Shown in pieces: positions 1 to 6,152 of a stretch of DNA of 7,958 nt (position 1 is the first letter of the stretch; each line of letters opens with the position of its first letter). Origin of the DNA: Ignavibacteriota bacterium. GTDB taxonomy: Bacteria; Bacteroidota; Ignavibacteria; Tepidaquicellales; Tepidaquicellaceae. The notes beneath the pieces were generated by a model. That model was not told where the DNA came from. It was given only the letters and a program-made list of their open reading frames with translations, and searched no databases. The stretch covers positions 1 through 7,958 of the forward strand of contig PNBM01000347.1 in assembly GCA_003135995.1 (NCBI GenBank). The letters are read 5' to 3'. The position numbers and the translations under genes are program-made.

Positions 1-3000
1 CTCATATTTGCAAGGAAACTTGATTTTAACCTGCTCATCTCTTCTGCTCGTTCCATTGCTTCTTTTAATCCTGTCTCATATTTTTTCCTTTCAGTTATAT
101 CGTGTATCGTCCCGAGAAGCATATCTTTGCCATCTATCTGTACCTTATTTAAAGTTATCTCCACATTTATTGAACTTCCGTCTTTTTTGACTGAATCCCA
201 TTCCGAAATTATAGTTTTTCCGTTCATTACATCACTCATATGAGATATCATTTTATCCTTTGAAAGCATTCCGTCATTCTGAAATTCAGGAGAGAAATAA
301 AGAGGTGATTTGTATAATAATTCTTCGGGCGAAAATCCGAGCATATCACATGCCCTTTTATTAAAATCAACAAGCAGTCCGCCATCCAGTAATACTATAG
401 CATCTTTTGCATTCTCAAATACTTTTCTGAATTTATTTTCCGAAGCCTTAAGATTATTCAAAGCTCTGTGTTTATCTTTTTCAGTCTCCAGATTTTCGAG
501 CGCGTAGGATATGTCCATTATTACTTCATCGAGCAGTGTAAGTTCTTCTTCATCAAAAAAGTTTTTCTTATCCGATATTAACTCAAACAATCCTATAAAA
601 TTACCTTCGATTTTTAACGGGAATAAAGCAATAGAATTAAAATCTCTTTTTTTGAATTCCTCGAGGTAATTACAATCTTCAAAATCCTTTATATAATCGT
701 TGCTGAAATAAAATTTATTGGTTTTAATAATTTCAATCGCTTTACTACAGGATTCACATTGACACATTTTATTTATATTGTAGATATCCAAAATACCTTC
801 ACTGCTTCCTGCAGAAGCAACGGGATGAATCCTGTTTTCTTTTTCGTCCATCAGCCCAATCCATGCAGTTTTGAATTTTCCGTATTCTACACAAATTTTA
901 CAAATTTCATCGAACAAAACATCTCTTTCTTCTGCTTTTACTATTGCCTGATTTATCTGGCTTAAGACGGCATAAGTTCGGGTTAGTTTTTGGTTTTGTT
1001 CTTCTGCGAGTTTTCGTTCGGTTATTACGTCAAAAACCGCAACGAAGAATTCCTTTTCGGGACTGTAAACCGAAATCGAAAACCACATCTTAAGTGCTTC
1101 GACGTATCTCTCGAATTTTACAGGTTGACCGCTGAGAGCAACACTCGAGTAAATATAAAAAAGTTCGGAATCACTTTCCTTTATCCCGGGAATTACTTCC
1201 GAAACTTTTTTGCCCATAACGTTTTTCAGACCCGTAAGTTTTTCGAACGCACCGTTTACCGAAAGATATATCCAGTCTGTTGCTTCTTCATTTTCATAAA
1301 TCATTTTACAGTATGCATATCCTTCAACCATATTCTCAAACAAACTGCGGTAACTTTCTTCACTTTCGCGTAATATTTCCCTGCTCTCACGATAAGCCAG
1401 TCCGTTTGCAAGGATATCTGCTAAACGCTCAATGAAATTAATACTTTCGGGAGTAAATTTTCCTTCCCTTCTGTCGTTTAACTGCAACAAACCGTGAGTA
1501 ATATTTTCAGAATGTATGGCAATAAGCGCTAACGATTCATAACCCGCCGTGTTACATCTATTCCGTGTATATAATAACATGTCAGCTTCAGTCGTGGTTG
1601 TTAAAAATTTAGAAATGCTGTTTGTCCAGAAACTTCCGCGCTTCGTGAAAAATGGTTTTTCCGGGTTGACCCGGTTACATATTACATTTCCGCACATGCA
1701 ATCAAGAATCGGGAATCCCTTTGTGTTCCTTAAAGGTTCTCCGTCTGAATTTCTGACACATAAATAATTTTCCTTTTCAACAAACTTCGAATCAAAACCC
1801 TGAGTTTCAAAATACGGGTAATCTTCACCGTCTTTTAATCTGATTCCTACAGCTTCAAAATCAAAACTTTTCTGAAAAAGTTTGGTAACTTCACGGATTA
1901 AATTATGTGTTGTGCCCTGTGAATTTAAAAGCTGAAGTAATTTAATTGTAATATCCTGTTCTTTTTCGAGCCTCTTGCGTTCAGTAATATCATTGAACAC
2001 GGTTGCGAACATATTCTTTTGCGGCGAAAAAACTGAAATCGCAAAATGCTTATTTAAAGGTTCGAAATAAGTTTCAAAATAAATTGGAATTCCGGTTTCG
2101 GCTACTTTTGAATAGATTTCAAGAAAAGGAGCTTCATCTGTTTCGTATAACTCTGTTGCTATACTTCCGATTGCCTGTTCCGATTTTATTCCGATAAAAG
2201 TTTCAAAATTATTATTAACGTCAATTATTCTATAATTTACTGCCGTTTTATTTTCATCAAAAATTATTTCGTGAAGTGCTATACCTTCAAGCATATTTGA
2301 AAACAGCATGTGATATTTGCTCTCACTTTTTAGCAAATCTTCTTCTGCATTCTTTCTGATAGTAATATCGCGTATTACACCCCACATCGCCGAAGGTTTA
2401 CCCGTATCGTCTTTCAGAAGAAAAGTTCTGAGTTCAATCGGGAAAATTGTCCCGTCTTTTTTTATGTATTCTTTTTCATATACATCCGAATAGCCTCTCG
2501 GCAATATTTGATTTTGTACAATTTGAGATTCAAATTCGCGCCATTTTTCGGGAGTTAGGTCTACGTATGACTTTTGTCTAAGTTCTTCATCTGAATATCC
2601 CAGCATTTCTTTGTATGCATTATTCCATTCGATAAGTTTTCCCGACATATCAACAGTTACTATTGCATCCATTATCGACTCGTGTAACCTCCTGTATTTC
2701 TCTTCCTTTTCTATTATTATTTCCTGCGCCTTACGTCGCTCTGTGACATCTTCACCTGTTCCGTCAAAATAAAGTATTTCCCTATCACTCCCCAATATCA
2801 CTTTTGCGTTTTCATGAACGTATATTTTTGTACCGTCTTTTTTAATCCATGTAGATTCGAAATTTCTTACTTCTCCGTTTTTGAATATAGTATTTAGAAA
2901 TATGTTTCTCGGTTTATCGGAAAGAAATCCTTCTTTATCGAGGTTCCTTTCGATAAGCTCGTCTGCAGAAGAAAATCCCAGCATTTGTACCAATGCATTA

Positions 3001-4499
3001 TTCACCATTAGGATTTTCCCGTCAGCTGTGGTTCTGTAAAATCCCATTATCGAATTATCGAAAAGTGTTCTGAAATCATCTTCGCTCTTTCGGAGTGCTT
3101 CTTCTATTTTCTTCCGTTCTGTTATGTCCCTTATGATTGCCTGGTAATAATTTTGCCCGTTCATCTTTATCATTCTTACACTCGATTCTACCGGGAATAT
3201 CGTTCCGTCTTTTTTCATATTCACGGATTCATATACTAATCCGTTTTCCCGTTGTACTTTTATTAAAGTTAAATCAAGTTCTTCTCTTAATTCATAAGTC
3301 CTGAAATCCCGTATGTTAAGTTTTAATATTTCTTCTCTGGAATATCCGTATAATTTACATGCCTTTTCGTTCGTGTCTACTAAATTGCCATCCGGGTCGG
3401 ATATCATAATAGCATCGTTTGCATTTTCAACTATGAATTCGTAATTATCAAGTATTGCTTTTTTTTCGGATTCAATATTATAAAGCATTTCGAAATATAT
3501 AGCACGGGTTTTTCTGATTTGTGACCAGAATAAACTTATAGCACAAATTATTACTAAAGTGAACAATCCGGAGAACCAGAGATTCAATTGAGTTATATCA
3601 CTGTATGCTTCTTCCTTATCTATCTTTGCTATCATGAACCATTTCGTATCTTTTATCGGTGCAATAAATCCCAATACATTAACATTTCTGTAATCAGTCC
3701 CGTCAGTTATACCCGTTATCCCATTAAGTGCCTTAACTCCTAATACATCGGCTTTATCTTTCCCGAGTTTGAATTTCAATGCCGAATTTTTAATATGTCT
3801 TAGTTCATTTAGATATAAAGCACTTCCGTTATCTTCTTCAATTAATAAGGTTTCCGCAGTTTTGCTTTCGACAGGCCATGTTCGTATGTTTGGGTATAAA
3901 AATTTATCGGGGTCTATATCAAAAATAATTACTTCTTTTACGTTTGAATCAGAATCATAAACGGGGGCTAAAATATCTATAAATATTTTTCCGGTAGTAT
4001 CTTTTATGTGAAAATCAGAAAAATAAATTTTTTTGGTTTTTAAAACTTCGGGAATTAATCGTTTTGCATAATCTTCTAATTGATAATCTTTTTCCGGAAT
4101 CGAATAAAATATATTCCCTTTCGTATCGGCAAGTTCAATGCTTTCGTAACCGTAATATGAGATTAACGTTTCGAACGAATATTTGAGGTCTTCGGAATTA
4201 GCTGTGGTTGCTTTATTTTCGTGAATATTTTTTATTTCTTTAACTAAAAATTTATTTGAAATAATAGAATTAACATCACCTATTCGCTCTTTGCGCCATT
4301 CCTCAATCTGGTTAACTTTTAACGTTGCAATTGATTTTAAATCGTTTTGAATAGCAGTAGTTTTCGCGTTCCTTTGAACCATATAAAAGCGGTAAAAGAG
4401 AAATAGTATGCTTAGTGTTAGTAATACATACGACAAGTATGTTATTTTCGGATATCTTGTGTTGCCTGGAATTTTATTTGTTAAATTATTTTTTTTCAT
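1..4499 (-). CDS. Multi-PAS/GAF membrane sensor histidine kinase, C-terminus cut off by window edge
   Basis: One uninterrupted reading frame of 1499 codons runs from the ATG at 4499 to the left edge; an in-frame TAA lies 11 codons upstream, so this ATG is the first good start. Domains read from the translation: TM1 about residues 20-41; an extracytoplasmic Cache-like sensor about 45-303 (opening with NQIEEWRKERIGDV); TM2 about 306-325; PAS1 351-464; PAS2 474-590; PAS3 601-717; PAS4 728-843; GAF1 854-1035 with Cys934, 936, 941 and 982; PAS5 1050-1164; GAF2 1176-1335 with Cys1246, 1248 and 1251; PAS6 1356-1473. Most PAS units end in the usual DITERK-type linker. The last visible residues, EEMSRLKSSFLANM, are the start of a HisKA dimerisation helix, normally followed directly by SHELRTP with the phospho-acceptor His. 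That box, the ATPase domain and any receiver domain lie outside. The protein should autophosphorylate in response to a periplasmic ligand and cytoplasmic signals; the ligand and the response regulator are unknown. It is divergent from hypA, so a link to hydrogenase expression is possible but unproven. Confidence 0.93.
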   Translation of the reverse strand, partial: MKKNNLTNKIPGNTRYPKITYLSYVLLTLSILFLFYRFYMVQRNAKTTAIQNDLKSIATLKVNQIEEWRKERIGDVNSIISNKFLVKEIKNIHENKATTANSEDLKYSFETLISYYGYESIELADTKGNIFYSIPEKDYQLEDYAKRLIPEVLKTKKIYFSDFHIKDTTGKIFIDILAPVYDSDSNVKEVIIFDIDPDKFLYPNIRTWPVESKTAETLLIEEDNGSALYLNELRHIKNSALKFKLGKDKADVLGVKALNGITGITDGTDYRNVNVLGFIAPIKDTKWFMIAKIDKEEAYSDITQLNLWFSGLFTLVIICAISLFWSQIRKTRAIYFEMLYNIESEKKAILDNYEFIVENANDAIMISDPDGNLVDTNEKACKLYGYSREEILKLNIRDFRTYELREELDLTLIKVQRENGLVYESVNMKKDGTIFPVESSVRMIKMNGQNYYQAIIRDITERKKIEEALRKSEDDFRTLFDNSIMGFYRTTADGKILMVNNALVQMLGFSSADELIERNLDKEGFLSDKPRNIFLNTIFKNGEVRNFESTWIKKDGTKIYVHENAKVILGSDREILYFDGTGEDVTERRKAQEIIIEKEEKYRRLHESIMDAIVTVDMSGKLIEWNNAYKEMLGYSDEELRQKSYVDLTPEKWREFESQIVQNQILPRGYSDVYEKEYIKKDGTIFPIELRTFLLKDDTGKPSAMWGVIRDITIRKNAEEDLLKSESKYHMLFSNMLEGIALHEIIFDENKTAVNYRIIDVNNNFETFIGIKSEQAIGSIATELYETDEAPFLEIYSKVAETGIPIYFETYFEPLNKHFAISVFSPQKNMFATVFNDITERKRLEKEQDITIKLLQLLNSQGTTHNLIREVTKLFQKSFDFEAVGIRLKDGEDYPYFETQGFDSKFVEKENYLCVRNSDGEPLRNTKGFPILDCMCGNVICNRVNPEKPFFTKRGSFWTNSISKFLTTTTEADMLLYTRNRCNTAGYESLALIAIHSENITHGLLQLNDRREGKFTPESINFIERLADILANGLAYRESREILRESEESYRSLFENMVEGYAYCKMIYENEEATDWIYLSVNGAFEKLTGLKNVMGKKVSEVIPGIKESDSELFYIYSSVALSGQPVKFERYVEALKMWFSISVYSPEKEFFVAVFDVITERKLAEEQNQKLTRTYAVLSQINQAIVKAEERDVLFDEICKICVEYGKFKTAWIGLMDEKENRIHPVASAGSSEGILDIYNINKMCQCESCSKAIEIIKTNKFYFSNDYIKDFEDCNYLEEFKKRDFNSIALFPLKIEGNFIGLFELISDKKNFFDEEELTLLDEVIMDISYALENLETEKDKHRALNNLKASENKFRKVFENAKDAIVLLDGGLLVDFNKRACDMLGFSPEELLYKSPLYFSPEFQNDGMLSKDKMISHMSDVMNGKTIISEWDSVKKDGSSINVEITLNKVQIDGKDMLLGTIHDITERKKYETGLKEAMERAEEMSRLKSSFLANM

Positions 4500-4818
4500 A
4501 ATAATGCCATTTTTTGAATGTTCTCCAACTTATTTGAAAAAAAATGTGGTCAATAATGAAAATAAAGCATTCAAAAGAAACAATGTTTAAAATATATAGA
4601 AACAAATATGAAATAAAAACATACTAAAATTACAACCCTATTAAATGAATTAACATTATGTTCTTTCAAATTTTTAGCCTTTTAACCTTCTGACTTTTAT
4701 AACTTTATAAACTATATAACTTTATGACTTTTTGTACTTTATAACTTTACAAACTTTATAAACTAAGGTAGGCATTGAAAATTTTGCATTTATTAACTAC
4801 ATTAGAAAAATTTCTCTT
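4500..4818. promoter_or_regulatory. Divergent intergenic region between the kinase gene and hypA
   Basis: This 319-base, very AT-rich stretch separates two divergent start codons and must contain the promoters for both directions. I could not place a convincing -35/-10 pair or a Bacteroidota-type -33/-7 pair with proper spacing for either gene. On the - strand a GGAGAA (4521-4526) lies 21 bases before the kinase ATG, too far for normal use. hypA has no Shine-Dalgarno-like sequence in the bases before its ATG. The half near hypA holds a short tandem array, listed separately. No RNA gene or riboswitch fold is apparent. Confidence 0.6.
4693..4770. repeat. Short tandem array, consensus ACTTTATAA, about nine units
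   Basis: Nine consecutive 8-9 bp units each begin with ACT and mostly continue TTATAA: starts at 4693, 4702, 4711, 4719, 4727, 4736, 4744, 4753 and 4762. Units 4702-4710 and 4753-4761 match the consensus exactly. Others differ by one to three bases, and the last (ACTAAGGTA) is degenerate. The array ends 48 bases before the hypA ATG. The unit is too short and lacks the spacers needed for CRISPR. It could be a slippage-prone microsatellite-like element, a run of regulator-binding half sites, or simply an AT-rich promoter-proximal repeat. Confidence 0.75.
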
Positions 4819-5163
4819 ATGCACGAACTTTCAATTGCTCAAAACATAATCGAAATTGTTAAAGATTATGTTCCTGAAAAAGACTACAAAGATGTAAAAT
4901 CAATAATGCTGAAAATCGGAGAAATGTCAGGTATTGTTGCGGATTCACTCGAATTCTGTTTTGAAGCAATTAAAATTGATACCCCGCTGAGTAATTCTAA
5001 ACTTGTAATAGAAAAAATTCCTTTCATGCTTTTTTGTAATAAATGTAAATCCGAAACATCAAATACGTTTGGCGTAAGAATATGTGATAAATGCGGTGAA
5101 ACGGATACATACGTAGTCTCCGGTACCGATATGAAAATTACTGAAATTGAACTCGATTCATAA
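4819..5163 (+). CDS. hypA: Hydrogenase maturation nickel metallochaperone HypA
   Basis: HypA binds nickel and, with the GTPase HypB, delivers it to the iron-loaded large subunit precursor of [NiFe] hydrogenase; in some bacteria it also serves urease. The 114-residue product has the standard family length. It starts MHELSIAQNI, in which His2 and the free N-terminus form the known Ni(II) site, and this fixes the ATG at 4819 as the true start. The zinc-finger domain shows two CxxC pairs, Cys73/Cys76 and Cys89/Cys92, the structural zinc ligands of the family. The motif KIGEMSGIVADSLEFCFE (about residues 32-49) is also typical. hypB begins 25 bases after the stop, so the two are almost certainly co-transcribed. 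No ribosome-binding site is visible upstream. HybF, a close paralogue, would be the alternative name, but HypA is the natural call next to hypB. Confidence 0.97.
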   Translation: MHELSIAQNIIEIVKDYVPEKDYKDVKSIMLKIGEMSGIVADSLEFCFEAIKIDTPLSNSKLVIEKIPFMLFCNKCKSETSNTFGVRICDKCGETDTYVVSGTDMKITEIELDS

Positions 5164-5188
5164 TATTTAATTTTAACTTTTATTTTAT

Positions 5189-5839
5189 ATGGGAATTATA
5201 ACTATCGAAAGAAAAGTTCTGGAGAAGAACGATGAAATCGCCGCTCTGAACCGAAAATTGTTTAAAGACAATAAAATTTTTGTGATTAATATAGTAAGTT
5301 CTCCGGGTTCAGGTAAAACAAGTATTCTCGAAAGAACAATCGAAGAGCTAAAAGGAAAAATTAATATAGCCGTTGTCGAAGGTGATGTTCAGACTGATTT
5401 TGATGCGAAACGGGTTGAACGTTATAACGTTCCAGTCGTCCAGATTGTTACGAACGGCGCCTGCCATCTCGAAGCGAAATTAGTAAAAGATGCTCTTGAT
5501 AATATAAAACTCGATAATATAAATTTTCTTGTTATAGAAAACGTTGGCAACCTTGTCTGCCCCGCAGGGTATGACCTTGGAGAAGCACTTAAAGTTGTAA
5601 TATTAAGCACAACCGAAGGGGACGATAAACCGCTTAAGTATCCGAAAATGTTTATGAACTCTTCCGTACTTGTAATAAATAAAATTGACCTTCTGCCTTA
5701 TGTGAATTGCAATCTGGATGTTCTTAAAAAAAATGCGCTTCAGATAAATCCGGATTTGAAAATATTCGAAACTTCCTGTACTTCAAAAGAAGGTATCAAA
5801 GAATGGTGCGAGTGGATAGAGGAAAATGTTAGTACATAA
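5189..5839 (+). CDS. hypB: Hydrogenase maturation GTPase HypB (nickel insertion)
   Basis: HypB is a SIMIBI-class GTPase whose nucleotide-controlled dimerisation drives nickel transfer, with HypA, into the hydrogenase large subunit. The 216-residue sequence shows the Walker A loop SSPGSGKTS at residues 37-45, GDVQTD at 65-70, the segment ENVGNLVCP at 117-125 and the guanine-specificity motif NKID at 164-167. The G-domain metal site is intact: Cys92 and His93 (in NGACHLEA) and Cys124, matching the ligands known from other HypB proteins. The N-terminus goes straight into the helical lead-in to the G domain. It has neither the CxxCGC-type high-affinity nickel motif of the E. coli protein nor the His-rich stretch of rhizobial HypB, so nickel storage is unlikely. 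The start ATG lies 25 bases after hypA in an AT-rich gap with no Shine-Dalgarno sequence, suggesting leaderless-like or coupled initiation of the type common in Bacteroidota. Confidence 0.97.
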   Translation: MGIITIERKVLEKNDEIAALNRKLFKDNKIFVINIVSSPGSGKTSILERTIEELKGKINIAVVEGDVQTDFDAKRVERYNVPVVQIVTNGACHLEAKLVKDALDNIKLDNINFLVIENVGNLVCPAGYDLGEALKVVILSTTEGDDKPLKYPKMFMNSSVLVINKIDLLPYVNCNLDVLKKNALQINPDLKIFETSCTSKEGIKEWCEWIEENVST

Positions 5840-5860
5840 TTTGTTATTCGCTCGGTTTTT

Positions 5861-5887
5861 GTCATTCCAGCGGAAGCTGGAATCCAG
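5861..5887. repeat. Palindrome of the GTCATTCC...GGAATCC family, copy 1
   Basis: A perfect 8-bp stem, ATTCCAGC (5864-5871) and GCTGGAAT (5876-5883), flanks a GGAA tetraloop. The outer borders GTC and CC match those of a second element at 6025-6054, which marks both as members of one dispersed palindromic repeat family. It lies 21 bases after the hypB stop. Without a T-run it is a poor intrinsic terminator, but as RNA it could shield the 3' end of a hypAB message. Confidence 0.75.
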
Positions 5888-5987
5888 ACGAAACACAAGG
5901 TCTTTTATTTTTGATATTTTAAATCCTTGTTACAATGCTCCGGAGGCTGTGTGAAAACAATAAATTTAAAAATAGTAATATCGATTT

Positions 5988-6013
5988 CGTTCCCAAAGTG
6001 GACTTTGGGAACG
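5988..6013. repeat. Perfect 12-bp inverted repeat with 2-base centre
   Basis: The arms CGTTCCCAAAGT (5988-5999) and ACTTTGGGAACG (6002-6013) are exact reverse complements separated by GG. Outside them ATTT (5984-5987) can continue pairing with AAAT (6019-6022) across a small bulge, giving a longer imperfect hairpin. No T-run follows. This looks like a dispersed palindromic repeat rather than a protein-binding operator, although an operator cannot be excluded. Confidence 0.8.
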
Positions 6014-6024
6014 AGAGCGAAATT

Positions 6025-6054
6025 GTCATTCCCGAATGATCTTATCGGGAATCC
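6025..6054. repeat. Palindrome of the GTCATTCC...GGAATCC family, copy 2
   Basis: The arms ATTCCCGA (6028-6035) and TCGGGAAT (6045-6052) are perfect complements around a 9-base loop. The borders GTCATTCC and GGAATCC are the same as in the copy at 5861-5887, while the centre differs. This is the pattern expected for related copies of a small palindromic element that share ends but have diverged inside. Confidence 0.75.
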
Positions 6055-6094
6055 CCTCAATTATTACTTTAAAACGAAATAATATTTTTTTCCC

Positions 6095-6121
6095 TCTTTC
6101 CCAATCCCTGATTGGGAAAGA
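6095..6121. repeat. Perfect 12-bp inverted repeat just upstream of hypF
   Basis: The arms TCTTTCCCAATC (6095-6106) and GATTGGGAAAGA (6110-6121) are exact complements with a CCT loop. The element ends 31 bases before the hypF TTG start, so if the transcript enters from hypB the hairpin sits in the leader of hypF. It resembles the 5988-6013 repeat in having TTCCCAA/TTGGGAA in its arms. It could be an attenuating or stabilising hairpin, or a repeat-family member with no role. Confidence 0.8.
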
Positions 6122-6152
6122 AATAAACTCTTAAAAATTATATAAATCTATT

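Larger units (their letters stand above)
5840..6152. other. Non-coding spacer between hypB and hypF filled with inverted repeats
   Basis: These 313 bases contain no supportable gene on either strand. They hold four strong hairpin-forming palindromes (listed separately), a weaker ACAAGG/CCTTGT pair (5895-5900 and 5925-5930) and a small CTCCGGAG palindrome (5938-5945). None is followed by a clear T-run on the + strand, so none is a textbook rho-independent terminator. The stretch is much longer than the 25-base hypA-hypB gap, which leaves open whether hypF is read from the hypAB transcript or from its own promoter. Confidence 0.75.

Noticed and set aside
8..4590. Several short + strand open frames of 60-127 codons opposite the kinase gene
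   Set aside because: Each lies antisense to, or just beyond, a continuous 1499-codon frame with clear PAS, GAF and Cache homology. Their translations are low-complexity, rich in Phe, Leu and Ser, and show no recognisable domain.
4693..4770. CRISPR array
   Set aside because: The units are only 8-9 bp, directly abutting, with no spacers and no cas genes nearby.
4783..4805. Bacteroidota-type promoter for hypA (TTTG at 4783 and TACATTAG at 4798)
   Set aside because: The second box resembles TAnnTTTG, but the spacing is 11 bases instead of about 19, and in this AT-rich sequence such matches are expected by chance.
5422..5610. 62-codon open frame on the - strand inside hypB
   Set aside because: It is fully antisense to conserved HypB motifs (NGACHLEA, ENVGNLVCP), has no domain signal and is best explained as a shadow frame.
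5893..5930. Stem formed by ACAAGG and CCTTGT
   Set aside because: The six-bp arms around a 24-base AT-rich loop are too weak to call a structured element.
6095..6121. Rho-independent terminator before hypF
   Set aside because: The hairpin is strong, but it is followed by AATAAACTC rather than a T-run on the + strand. On the - strand it is followed by an A-rich run, so neither direction fits.
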